A stretch of 64,000 nt of DNA from Bacteroides acidifaciens (GTDB lineage Bacteria > Bacteroidota > Bacteroidia > Bacteroidales > Bacteroidaceae). Both the position numbers and the translations under genes were made by a program. Location: assembly GCF_903181435.1 (NCBI RefSeq), contig NZ_CAEUHO010000004.1, forward strand, positions 124,001-188,000, read 5' to 3'. Below are positions 35,455 through 44,378 of the stretch, one piece after another (position 1 is the first letter of the stretch; each line of letters opens with the position of its first letter). The notes beneath the pieces were generated by a model. It saw only the letters and a list, made by a program, of their open reading frames with translations, searched no databases and had not been told where the DNA came from.

Positions 35455-37611
35455 ATGGCGAAAAAGAAAGAAAAGAAAGAGAAAAAAGCCGGCAAGAGAA
35501 TGAGTAAGAAAGAGCTGGCAGCGTTGTTAATAGACTTTTTCCATGCCAAATCCAACGAAATTCTAAGCATGAAATACATTTTCTCGGAATTGCGTCTCAC
35601 CACCCATCCCCAGAAAATGCTATGCGTCGATATACTGCATGACCTTTTAGATGACGATTATATCAGTGAAATAGAAAAAGGGAAGTTCCGCTTGAACAGT
35701 CACGGAACAGAAATGACAGGCACTTTCCAACGGAAGAGCAACGGTAAGAACTCGTTTATTCCCGAAGAAGGGGGTGACCCTATATTCGTGGCCGAACGTA
35801 ATTCCGCCCATGCGATGAATAACGATAAAGTAAAGATAACCTTCTATGCCAAACGGAAGAACAGAGAAGCCGAAGGAGAAGTCATCGAAATACTGGAACG
35901 TGCCAACGATACATTCGTCGGAACGCTGGAAGTGGCTAAGTCATACGCATTCCTGGTGACGGAGAACCGTACGCTTGCCAACGACATCTTCATCCCGAAA
36001 GATAAGCTGAAAGGTGGAAAGACCGGAGACAAGGCAATCGTAAAGGTCACCGAATGGCCGGACAAGGCAAAGAATCCTATCGGGCAAGTAATAGATATCT
36101 TAGGACAGGCTGGTGACAACACTACAGAGATGCACGCCATTCTCGCAGAGTTCGGCTTACCTTATGTATATCCGAAATCAGTAGAAACGGCAGCCGACAA
36201 GATTCCTGCCGAGATTTCTGCCGAAGAGATTGCCAAACGAGAGGACTTCCGCAAGATTACCACTTTCACCATCGACCCGAAAGACGCCAAAGATTTTGAC
36301 GACGCACTTTCTATCCGCAAACTGAAAGACGGATTGTGGGAAGTAGGCGTACACATTGCCGACGTGACACATTACGTAAAAGAAGGCAGCATCATCGACA
36401 AGGAAGCTGAGAAACGTGCCACTTCCGTCTACCTCGTAGACCGTACTATCCCGATGCTTCCCGAACGCCTGTGCAACTTCATCTGTTCACTTCGTCCGAA
36501 CGAAGAAAAGCTCGCATTCTCCGTCATCTTCGACATCACCGAAAAGGGAGAAGTCAAAGACTCACGCATCGTACATACAGTTATCAATTCCGACCGCCGC
36601 TTCACCTACGAAGAAGCGCAGCAGATTATTGAAACCAAAGAAGGCGACTTCAAAGAAGAAGTGCTCATGCTGGATACCATTGCAAAAGCACTTCGCGAGA
36701 GACGATTCACAGCGGGAGCCATCAACTTCGACCGTTACGAAGTAAAATTTGAAATCGACGAGAAAGGAAAACCTATCAGCGTTTATTTCAAAGAATCGAA
36801 AGACGCCAATAAGCTCGTTGAAGAATTCATGCTACTTGCTAACAGAACCGTGGCAGAGAAAGTAGGTCGGGTACCCAAGAACAAGAAAGCCAAAGTACTT
36901 CCTTACCGTATCCACGACCTGCCCGACCCGGAAAAGCTGGAGAACCTGTCGCACTTCATCGCCCGCTTCGGTTATAAAGTACGTACGAGTGGGACAAAGA
37001 CGGATATTTCAAAATCCATCAACCACCTACTGGACGATATTCACGGAAAGAAAGAAGAGAACCTGATAGAAACCGTGTCCATCCGCGCCATGCAGAAAGC
37101 ACGTTATTCTACGCATAATATCGGTCACTACGGACTGGCATTCGATTACTATACGCACTTCACCTCACCCATCCGCCGATTCCCGGACATGATGGTACAT
37201 CGGTTGGTAACTAAATACATGGATGGAGGACGCAGCGTATCCGAAGCCAAGTATGAAGACCTATGCGACCACAGTTCGAACATGGAACAAATAGCAGCCA
37301 ATGCCGAGCGCGCTTCCATCAAATACAAACAAGTGGAATTTATGAGCGAACGGTTGGGACAGATTTATGACGGTGTTATCTCCGGTGTAACCGAGTGGGG
37401 ATTATATGTAGAACTGAACGAAAACAAGTGCGAAGGTCTTGTACCTGTCCGCGATTTGGACGATGACTATTACGAATTCGACGAAAAGAACTACTGTCTG
37501 CGCGGACGCCGCAAAAATAAGACATACAGTTTGGGAGACGCTATCACTGTCCGTGTAGCACGTGCCAACCTGGAGAAGAAACAGCTCGATTTCGAATTAA
37601 TTGAAAAATAA
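35455..37611 (+). CDS. rnr: Ribonuclease R
   Basis: 718 residues. Lysine-rich N terminus, a winged-helix region (about 20-85), cold-shock OB domains (about 85-235), the RNB catalytic domain (about 260-590) with DPKDAKDFDDALS carrying the metal-binding aspartates, HIADVTHYV and HFTSPIRRFPDMMVHR, and a C-terminal S1 domain (about 630-716, GVISGVTEWGLYVEL). A 3'-5' exoribonuclease that degrades structured RNA. Confidence 0.96.
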   Translation: MAKKKEKKEKKAGKRMSKKELAALLIDFFHAKSNEILSMKYIFSELRLTTHPQKMLCVDILHDLLDDDYISEIEKGKFRLNSHGTEMTGTFQRKSNGKNSFIPEEGGDPIFVAERNSAHAMNNDKVKITFYAKRKNREAEGEVIEILERANDTFVGTLEVAKSYAFLVTENRTLANDIFIPKDKLKGGKTGDKAIVKVTEWPDKAKNPIGQVIDILGQAGDNTTEMHAILAEFGLPYVYPKSVETAADKIPAEISAEEIAKREDFRKITTFTIDPKDAKDFDDALSIRKLKDGLWEVGVHIADVTHYVKEGSIIDKEAEKRATSVYLVDRTIPMLPERLCNFICSLRPNEEKLAFSVIFDITEKGEVKDSRIVHTVINSDRRFTYEEAQQIIETKEGDFKEEVLMLDTIAKALRERRFTAGAINFDRYEVKFEIDEKGKPISVYFKESKDANKLVEEFMLLANRTVAEKVGRVPKNKKAKVLPYRIHDLPDPEKLENLSHFIARFGYKVRTSGTKTDISKSINHLLDDIHGKKEENLIETVSIRAMQKARYSTHNIGHYGLAFDYYTHFTSPIRRFPDMMVHRLVTKYMDGGRSVSEAKYEDLCDHSSNMEQIAANAERASIKYKQVEFMSERLGQIYDGVISGVTEWGLYVELNENKCEGLVPVRDLDDDYYEFDEKNYCLRGRRKNKTYSLGDAITVRVARANLEKKQLDFELIEK

Positions 37612-37669
37612 CGAAAGTCGATGTCATTAGCCGTGCTCAAAACATTCTTTGATTTTTAGTTCAAGGAAT

Positions 37670-37750
37670 AGTCAGACAACTACAAGAAGGAAGAATCCGC
37701 TTTTCATATAAACATCAAGAGCAGATTCTTCGCTTCGCTTGAATGACAGA
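37670..37750. repeat. Degenerate copy of a dispersed inverted-repeat element
   Basis: GCAGATTCTTCGCTTCGCTTGAATGAC (37721-37747) matches the right arm of the hairpin at 45657-45684 with few changes. Its left arm is only partly kept (AAGAATCCGC at 37691-37700). It fills the gap between rnr and the next gene. Confidence 0.6.
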
Positions 37751-37788
37751 AACTACGTTCCATCCTATTATAAGATAACTCAGAATCT

Positions 37789-38268
37789 ATGAAAACCCTT
37801 ATTATTGAAGATAAACAACGAATCGAATCTATCATCCTTCACTGTGACGCCTGCTTTGTAGGCATCACAGACCTGGAAGGCAATCCATACGTGATTCCCA
37901 TGAACTTCGGTTATGAAAACGGCGTCATCTACCTTCACTCCGGCCCCGAAGGTGGTAAATTAGAGATGCTGGAACGCAACAACCATGTCTGTATCACTTT
38001 CAGTCTCGGACACAAACTCGTCTACCAACACGAGAAAGTAGCTTGCAGCTACAGTATGCGTTCCGAAAGTGCTATGTGTCGCGGGAAAGTGGAGTTCATT
38101 GAGGATATGGATGAGAAACGCAGCGCATTGAACATCATCATGCGCCATTACACGAACAATGAATTCAGCTACTCCGACCCAGCTGTCCGCAACGTCAAAG
38201 TATGGAAAGTACCAGTAGACCAGATGACGGGCAAAGTCTTCGGTCTGCGAGCCGATGAAAAGCCATGA
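37789..38268 (+). CDS. Pyridoxamine 5'-phosphate oxidase-family (NimA-like) flavoprotein
   Basis: 159 residues with the split-barrel pattern of FMN-binding PNPOx-like proteins: CFVGITDLEGNPYVIPMNFGY near the N terminus, IYLHSGPEGGKLEML, VCITFSLG and a C-terminal KVWKVPVDQMTGK. The Nim/PNPOx-like group binds FMN or heme and reduces small molecules; nitroimidazole resistance is known for some members only. The 3' end runs 14 bp into the GH3 pseudogene region. Confidence 0.88.
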   Translation: MKTLIIEDKQRIESIILHCDACFVGITDLEGNPYVIPMNFGYENGVIYLHSGPEGGKLEMLERNNHVCITFSLGHKLVYQHEKVACSYSMRSESAMCRGKVEFIEDMDEKRSALNIIMRHYTNNEFSYSDPAVRNVKVWKVPVDQMTGKVFGLRADEKP

Positions 38269-38894
38269 AACGGCTTACAACTTCCTCGACCTAGGTTGGA
38301 ATGTCCGTTTATTGTCCGACAGCCAGATTAAGGATGCAGTGCAACGGGCACACAATTCCGATTTGGCGATTCTTGTGGTAGGAGAAAACTCCATGCGTTA
38401 CCACTGGAACGAGAAGACTTGCGGAGAGAACAGCGACCGTTACGAGCTTTCTTTGCCGGGACTTTACCAACCATTGGTTTCTGTATGCAACAGGAAATTC
38501 ATTACCTTTGTACGAGTTCGGTTACGGTTTGAGTTATACGACGTACAAATATGATAATCTCAAACTGTCTGAAGCGGCAATCACTCCCGACAAGAGCGTG
38601 GAAGTAACCGTAGACGTCACGAATACCGGAAAGATGGACGGTGAAGAGACTGTGTAACTTTATATCCGCGATGAATATAGTTCGGCTACCCGCCCTGTGA
38701 AGGAGTTGAAAGATTTTGCCCGCATACCTTTGAAGGCGGGGTAAACGAAACAGGTTTCGTTTACTCTTACTCCCGAAATGCTGTCGTACTATGACGCTGA
38801 TATGCACTACGGTGTAGAGAAAGGGACTTTCAAGATTATGGTGGGAGCTTCTTCACAGGACGCCCAGCTGAAGGGGAGTTTTGAGGTACAATAA
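38255..38894 (+). pseudogene. GH3 beta-glucosidase remnant
   Basis: The first part reads AILVVGENSMRYHWNEKTCG and YELSLPGL, the second-domain region of Bacteroides GH3 enzymes. After a deletion of roughly 80 codons the frame resumes with YATGNSLPLYEFGYGLSYTT and a fibronectin-III-like end (VDVTNTGKMDGEETV, LYIRDEYSSATRPVKEL, FTLTPEMLSYYD, GTFKIMVGASSQD). Two in-frame TAA stops (38655-38657, 38742-38744) sit where the family usually has Gln and Glu, so single base changes explain them. The whole N-terminal TIM barrel is missing. Not functional. Confidence 0.9.
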
Positions 38895-39033
38895 ATTCAA
38901 ACCTGTTTTTCAGATATAACAATTATCCCTACAGTTCAGGGATGAAGTCGAAATCTTTGTTGATAGTTCTCTTTTACAAGACAGTAACGTTATCCGATAA
39001 AAAGAATGACAGTATATGCCTGGGATACTAATG

Positions 39034-39119
39034 ACGTCAGTTCGATAGATGCCTGTACTTTTCGCTTCTTCTCCTTCCCGAAGGGAAGCCATGCGGGCGA
39101 ACATCTATCGAACTGACGT
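39034..39119. repeat. Long inverted repeat with nested hairpin
   Basis: Perfect 18-bp arms ACGTCAGTTCGATAGATG (39034-39051) and its complement (39102-39119) enclose 50 bp. The enclosed part holds a second perfect hairpin, CTTCCC-GAA-GGGAAG. It lies between the GH3 remnant and the 3' end of the CotH gene and could act as a terminator or be a small non-autonomous element. Confidence 0.8.
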
Positions 39120-39165
39120 TAATTAATATAATCTCAGTATTTATCTAACGCAATCTATGGCAATA

Positions 39166-40929
39166 TTAAAGTTTACTGACCTCACCATCTATATAGCTTG
39201 CTCTACCTTTCAACCAATTTTTCAGTTCCTTTACTTTATCATTAAATGATTTAGTATTGTCCCATAGCTCACTATTTCTTTCCACAGATGGTTTAAGCAT
39301 TGCAGCATAATCATCTACATACTGTAACAATGCGTCCAACTTATTATTCTTGAAATCTTGCCAGGTTTTCTTATATATCGCTTTCACACGGCTATCTTGC
39401 AAGAAACGTTGGAAAAATGCAGTTCCGACTCCATTCATGTTACTTGAGAATAATGGCGTATTATAACGCCCGAAATGCTTATTCGTACCTTCATAATCAT
39501 ACGCCCAATCGAAATCCCAAATCGGCCCCATCACATACTTACCATTTCCTTCTTTATGGAGAAAAATACTTTTAGGATGATTTATCTCCATATTGTGCAC
39601 CAAGTTGAGAGTTATCAGATATTTGGCTACCGATTCAATGTCAATCAAATCTACATAAGTATTTCCCGCTAATGGTTCTTTTGCGAATTGTGTCGCAAAT
39701 GCATTGAAGTCCTTCTTCCAATATTCAAACTGCTCTGTGGTTAAATCGGGGTCTTTCACCATTACAGGAAGGTTAAACGCAGTCGATTTGAATTTAGGTT
39801 CATCATCCCAATAAGAATCAAGTTCCCACATGACACTGTTGTTCTCATCCAAATCTACACGATTTTCTTTAACCTCTATCTGTTCGGTCAACAAATAAGA
39901 ACCTTTATAATTGCCATTCAAAACCACATCTACAGGAATTGCGTGATTGGTAAAAGGTAGTTCCAACAACCGTCCTATCTTAAAAGCAACCGAATTAAGC
40001 ATTAACGTAGGGTCAATATGATTCGCCAACAACACATAGTTCTTTGCTTTTCCAAAACCACAGATTTCCGCTTTCTTACTAAGTTTCAGTCGATAAGGCT
40101 TTTTGGGATATCCCCACGTTGAATTACCTCTTCCTTTCACCTCAGTTTTCCCAGTATAGTTCTCATAGACTCCTTTGCCGTTAACTGTCAAAGTTGCTTC
40201 CAAGTACTCGTCTTTGCTTGGTATTTCCGTTATAGACGGGTCTGTTGTCGTAATAGTCAATTCAGGAACAGCAGATAATAAGAACTCAGCCTTTACCGTG
40301 TATTGAAAGGTTTCCCCGTTCCGCATTACAAACTGATAAATGACAGGAGATGCAAAATCAATCTTTGTTATCCCACTTTGCTGTTCCACATCATCCACTA
40401 ATACTTTTACAGCATTCGTAGTAAATGTAGGAATGAGCTCGGATTGTGAGAATGTAACAAGGGGGATGATACTTTTTTCTCCAATAGAAGATGAAACATC
40501 GGCAGCTAAGAATGCATTATTCTTTTTTAAGAAACGAAAAGAAGAAAGCACACTGGTATCTTTCAACAATACTTTCACCGTATATTGTTCTTTACTCCCA
40601 TCTTCTGCCTCGACTGTGAAAACCAATGGTTGAGAATAATCATTCGAGGTAATCCCCGACTCCTGCTCAACTCCATTTGCCGTGACGGATTTCCCATTAT
40701 GTTCGAATATGGCAATCAACGACTTCAAATCATCGTATGCATCTAATGATAATGTTATCACATTCTCCTGAATAGAGGCTTCCACATCATCGGTAATCTT
40801 ATCTTGATTATCAACTTTCAGAATAGAAAAGCCAAGCAACTGCTTCGTAGAAGAAAGAGGAGAATCTTCGTCTTTACAGGCGGAAAATAGAAAGAGGATG
40901 GTTAGAATCCCGAGGATCTTGTTTATCAT
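39166..40929 (-). CDS. CotH-kinase-family lipoprotein with two N-terminal sandwich repeats
   Basis: 587 residues with lipobox FSAC. Two similar beta domains follow (about 30-118 and 120-205), each with an ESGIT/QSGIT plus PLVFTV/PVIYQF plus YTVK pattern. The CotH domain (about 240-585) has KGRGNSTWGYPKKPYRLKL, NYVLLANHIDPTLMLNS, GSYLLTEQIEVKENRV and GPIWDFDWAYDYEG with kinase-like acidic residues. Spore-coat CotH proteins are atypical protein kinases. In Bacteroidetes the role of these surface lipoproteins is unknown. Confidence 0.9.
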   Translation of the reverse strand: MINKILGILTILFLFSACKDEDSPLSSTKQLLGFSILKVDNQDKITDDVEASIQENVITLSLDAYDDLKSLIAIFEHNGKSVTANGVEQESGITSNDYSQPLVFTVEAEDGSKEQYTVKVLLKDTSVLSSFRFLKKNNAFLAADVSSSIGEKSIIPLVTFSQSELIPTFTTNAVKVLVDDVEQQSGITKIDFASPVIYQFVMRNGETFQYTVKAEFLLSAVPELTITTTDPSITEIPSKDEYLEATLTVNGKGVYENYTGKTEVKGRGNSTWGYPKKPYRLKLSKKAEICGFGKAKNYVLLANHIDPTLMLNSVAFKIGRLLELPFTNHAIPVDVVLNGNYKGSYLLTEQIEVKENRVDLDENNSVMWELDSYWDDEPKFKSTAFNLPVMVKDPDLTTEQFEYWKKDFNAFATQFAKEPLAGNTYVDLIDIESVAKYLITLNLVHNMEINHPKSIFLHKEGNGKYVMGPIWDFDWAYDYEGTNKHFGRYNTPLFSSNMNGVGTAFFQRFLQDSRVKAIYKKTWQDFKNNKLDALLQYVDDYAAMLKPSVERNSELWDNTKSFNDKVKELKNWLKGRASYIDGEVSKL

Positions 40930-40955
40930 AGCACTAAATAAAAATGGTTACTTGG

Positions 40956-40985
40956 CAAATATACGGTTTTACCAAGCAACCACAA
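40956..40985 (-). promoter_or_regulatory. Promoter of the CotH gene
   Basis: Minus strand: TTG (40985-40983), 19-bp spacer, TATATTTG (40963-40956), 27 bp before the start. Confidence 0.6.
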
Positions 40986-41017
40986 GGTTATTCTCTCTCT
41001 TTTTTCTAAAATTCTTC

Positions 41018-41965
41018 TTATAGAGGGTATTCCTCAAAAGCGTACAAGATGGTAGACAAATAACGTTCTCCCGTATCAGGCAATAATGCCACAATCATCT
41101 TCCCTGCATTTTCCGGTCGTTTCGCCAGTTCTGCAGCAACATATACGGCAGCTCCCGAAGAGATGCCTACTAACAAACCTTCCTGCTTTGCCAACTCACG
41201 GCTCGTGCGAATAGCGTCATCATTCTGCACCTGGATGACTTCATCCACAATGGAAGCCTTATAATTCTTAGGGACAAAACCGGCACCGATTCCCTGAATC
41301 TTATGCGGGCCGGGCTTTCCACCGGACAATACCGGAGAATCGGATGGTTCCACCGCTACTATCTTTATACTCGGGTCGCGCATTTTCAGCGCTTCGCCTA
41401 CACCGCTAACTGTCCCGCCAGTACCTACTCCGGCCACAAAGATATCGACTTTCCCCTCGGTATCTCTCCATATTTCCAGGCCGGTTGTGCGTAAATGCAT
41501 GGCGGGGTTAGCAGGATTCTCAAACTGTTGTAAGATAACAGAACCCGGAGTGGCTGCTTTCAACTCTTCCGCTTTGGCTATGGCTCCTTTCATTCCGTCC
41601 GCACCGGGCGTCAGAACCAGTTCCGCCCCCAAAGCTTTCAGAAGATTACGCCGTTCGACGCTCATTGTGTCGGGCATAGTCAATATCAGCTTATATCCCT
41701 TGGCGGCAGCTACGAAAGCCAGTCCTACACCAGTATTACCACTGGTAGGCTCGATAATGGTAGCTCCCGGCTGCAAAACACCTTTCACTTCGGCATCTTC
41801 AATCATTGCCAACGCCACACGGTCTTTTACACTCCCCGCCGGATTAAAGTATTCGAGCTTCACTACCAGACGAGCTTTCAGACCATTACTCTTATTATAA
41901 TTGCTGAGTTCCAACAACGGGGTGTTACCTACCAAATCCGTCAATTTTCTTGCTATCTTTTCCAT
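41018..41965 (-). CDS. cysK: Cysteine synthase A
   Basis: 315 residues. Fold-type II PLP enzyme: [12 protein letters not shown] with the PLP lysine near residue 44, [12 protein letters not shown] for substrate binding, [13 protein letters not shown] for the phosphate loop, and ISSGAAVY near the C terminus. Makes cysteine from O-acetylserine and sulfide. Single gene with a long upstream region holding an inverted repeat. Confidence 0.96.
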   Translation of the reverse strand: MEKIARKLTDLVGNTPLLELSNYNKSNGLKARLVVKLEYFNPAGSVKDRVALAMIEDAEVKGVLQPGATIIEPTSGNTGVGLAFVAAAKGYKLILTMPDTMSVERRNLLKALGAELVLTPGADGMKGAIAKAEELKAATPGSVILQQFENPANPAMHLRTTGLEIWRDTEGKVDIFVAGVGTGGTVSGVGEALKMRDPSIKIVAVEPSDSPVLSGGKPGPHKIQGIGAGFVPKNYKASIVDEVIQVQNDDAIRTSRELAKQEGLLVGISSGAAVYVAAELAKRPENAGKMIVALLPDTGERYLSTILYAFEEYPL

Positions 41966-42003
41966 ATATATCTGTTTTTAATTTCCTCTGTTTTAATATA
42001 TGA

Positions 42004-42011
42004 CAAAGATA
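42004..42011 (-). promoter_or_regulatory. -7 box of cysK
   Basis: Minus strand TATCTTTG, 38 bp before the start. Confidence 0.6.
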
Positions 42012-42038
42012 AGGCGGATTCTGTTCAGGGAAAATACC

Positions 42039-42068
42039 ACAGATGTGGTAATTTCATACCACATCTGT
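42039..42068. promoter_or_regulatory. Perfect inverted repeat upstream of cysK
   Basis: ACAGATGTGGTA-ATTTCA-TACCACATCTGT: 12-bp perfect arms, 6-bp spacer, 27 bp beyond the cysK -7 box, the place of an activator or repressor site. Further upstream, ATACTTAATAAAAC is repeated at 42107-42120 and 42147-42160. The rest of the 460-bp gap holds no gene I can support. Confidence 0.6.
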
Positions 42069-42425
42069 CTGAAAACAGTCCTTATTCAAAAGCATTCTTA
42101 TTAATCATACTTAATAAAACAAGGAAAAATGTCTGTTTTATAAGTTATACTTAATAAAACCAATATGTTTGTTATTATGGAGTAGAAACATTATTTTTAT
42201 ACTACATAATATGTATAAAGGTACTTTTCTTGAAACATAAACTGACTCAAGAAAATGATACTTTTGTAATGACACCTCAACAAGTTATTGATTCTATTGG
42301 GTAAATTATTCAGATGACAATCTCCCACCCGAAAATATACCGAAAGTATATCCCGGACAGGAGACCACCATAATAGACAAAACTAACCGTCTGTCCTTTT
42401 CTAAGGTTTTCTTTAAAATCCCTCT

Positions 42426-43334
42426 CTAAAGCTTCCTGATAGAGAAGTCGGCAAAACGAATTTCTTCGTCACGCAACTGGTCTTGCCAACTCCGGTTTTC
42501 GCCCAGATAGCGGTAGATACCCCATTTGGGACGAAGTCCCGTACAGTCCGTGCGCCACATATCCATCTTTTCAGAACTGAATTTCAAGAGAACTTTTCCG
42601 TCTTTTATGCGTGTGATGACTACTTCATACGAACCGTTTTCACCGAAACAGGCTTTTTCTTCTACTTCCACCCAGTTGCCGAGGAAGCCGGCAAGATCTG
42701 TACTGGCAAGGGTAGTAGTGCTTCCGCCACGTTTGTCATAACGTACGCGCAGTTGTTGACCGCCCTTGCTGCCGCTGTTGGAATAAGCAGTCAGGGTAAT
42801 GAGTGGAGAACCGACGTCTGCCGTGCCCGATGAATTATCAATACCCTTCAATTGGTGGAGATGGGAGAATTTGGTTGTCGTCTGGAATCCAGTTGGCAAA
42901 CAGAATTTCCAGCGAAACACCATAGTCTCTCCTTTTTGCCCGACAAGGCTTTTCGGAGATTTATTATCCGTCTTTATCTCATTACGCTGGCGGTCAGTGA
43001 TGTTTGTCAGTCCACGGTCGTCGTCTATCTCAGCATGAATAAAGAAAGCAAATACGTACTTATTTAGCTGGTTGTCATGCACCTGCTGAATATGTTGGAA
43101 GTGCTCTGCCTTATGTTCGCGCGAGGAGTCGGGAGCTTCATGGTTATAGCCCGAACGTTTAATCAAGTCATACGTTTTTGAGCTATTACCGTCAGCGGTT
43201 AATGTGCCATCCACCGGTTGTTCCGGTTTCGGTCCTTCCGGTTTCGGCTGTTCTTTCTCGTCTATCACTTCCGACGAACTGTTAGAGCAGGCGATAAAGG
43301 CAAAAAGAGCTAAGAATAAAATTCCTTTTCTCAT
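42426..43334 (-). CDS. Jelly-roll polysaccharide-lyase-like lipoprotein
   Basis: 302 residues with lipobox IACS region and a Pro/Glu/Lys linker (about 25-45), so it is probably surface-exposed. The body looks like the beta-jelly-roll lyase fold (heparin lyase I/PF14099, PL7, PL20 type). It has DRQRNEIKTDN (like the R-x-E-x-R strand), HLHQLKG (like the QIH strand) and RPKWGIYRYLGEN (like the K-x-G-x-Y strand). Family placement is not firm. It is the last gene of the alginate operon, 6 bp after the esterase-like gene. A lyase or alginate-binding role is inferred. Confidence 0.7.
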   Translation of the reverse strand: MRKGILFLALFAFIACSNSSSEVIDEKEQPKPEGPKPEQPVDGTLTADGNSSKTYDLIKRSGYNHEAPDSSREHKAEHFQHIQQVHDNQLNKYVFAFFIHAEIDDDRGLTNITDRQRNEIKTDNKSPKSLVGQKGETMVFRWKFCLPTGFQTTTKFSHLHQLKGIDNSSGTADVGSPLITLTAYSNSGSKGGQQLRVRYDKRGGSTTTLASTDLAGFLGNWVEVEEKACFGENGSYEVVITRIKDGKVLLKFSSEKMDMWRTDCTGLRPKWGIYRYLGENRSWQDQLRDEEIRFADFSIRKL

Positions 43335-43340
43335 TTGGAT

Positions 43341-44330
43341 TTATTTAATATGGTTGGTCAGGAAATCTACCGACTTGAAGAAAATCTCTTCCATCTTGTC
43401 GGAAGTCTTCGAACTTACGTTATGGTCATAGTATTCATACTTCAACAAGTCACAGACTCCCCCTCTTTTCTTTAAAGCCGATGCGAACATTTCGCTCTGT
43501 TCGCACTCTACCGTAACATCACACGTGCCACATACCAACATGGAAGCAGGAACGTTCTTCTTTGGAATCAGATTTATGGGAGAGGCTTCACGAAGCACTT
43601 TCGGCTCTCTGTCACAGAAGTATGCGATACGCTGGGGGTCTTTTGTTTTCATAGTGATGGCAGCTTTTTCCAGCTCATAAATACCGGAATAGCCTACGAA
43701 AGCCTTTGTACCGGGGACAGTCATCGCAGCTACTGCTGCCAGGTGCGCGCCGGCAGAAGTTCCCAGGAAGCCGAAACAGTCAGGGTTAATGTTCAGTTCT
43801 GCGGCATGCTCCTGTACATACTTCACTGCGTCCAGAATATCCTGGATAGAGACTTTCACCGTTGCATCGGATTGAGGTGCCAATGTATAAGAGACACGCA
43901 CGCCTGTTATGCCTTTCTGTTTCGCCAAGTATTGGGACAAAGACCGGGACGAGCCGTTATTACCGCGCGCCCATCCGCCACCATGAATATAAACAACAAA
44001 CGGGGCAGGCTTCTCTGTCTCGGCAAAGTCTACCGTGAGTATCAGTTCGTAATCCTTATGTTTCTTGTAGACGATGTCCTTGGTGGTTACGCCTTTATAA
44101 TCCTTGCTTTTCAAGCGGTCTGCCTGATAGGTATAGGGAACCATCACATCGGGAATGGTATTCACGTCAATAAACTTTGAGTATTTCTTTGCATACAACA
44201 AGGCGTATGAACCGTCGTCGTTCCGCGTCATCTTCATGCCATAGCGGTTGGAGAACTGCTGTGGTTGCGCTTCTTGTGCAAGGCAGAGAAGCGGCAGCAT
44301 ACACAAACAAAAAATCAGTTTCAGTTTCAT
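43341..44330 (-). CDS. Secreted alpha/beta-hydrolase (esterase-like)
   Basis: 329 residues with signal peptide ending near LCLAQ. Oxyanion motif YIHGGGWARG near residue 116, nucleophile elbow GTSAGAHLA near 195, and a C-terminal YYDHNVS with the likely catalytic histidine. This is the BD-FAE/acetyl-esterase type. In an alginate locus it may remove O-acetyl groups from bacterial alginate, which is inference. It follows PL38 by 48 bp. Confidence 0.85.
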   Translation of the reverse strand: MKLKLIFCLCMLPLLCLAQEAQPQQFSNRYGMKMTRNDDGSYALLYAKKYSKFIDVNTIPDVMVPYTYQADRLKSKDYKGVTTKDIVYKKHKDYELILTVDFAETEKPAPFVVYIHGGGWARGNNGSSRSLSQYLAKQKGITGVRVSYTLAPQSDATVKVSIQDILDAVKYVQEHAAELNINPDCFGFLGTSAGAHLAAVAAMTVPGTKAFVGYSGIYELEKAAITMKTKDPQRIAYFCDREPKVLREASPINLIPKKNVPASMLVCGTCDVTVECEQSEMFASALKKRGGVCDLLKYEYYDHNVSSKTSDKMEEIFFKSVDFLTNHIK

Positions 44331-44378
44331 GTTATCACTTTATATTAGGTACAGATAATCTTATTTCTTCTTCAAATT

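Noticed and set aside
42282..42429. Short plus-strand frames before the alginate operon end
   Set aside because: Fragments of 12 to 43 codons without start signals or recognisable similarity; not enough to call a gene or remnant.
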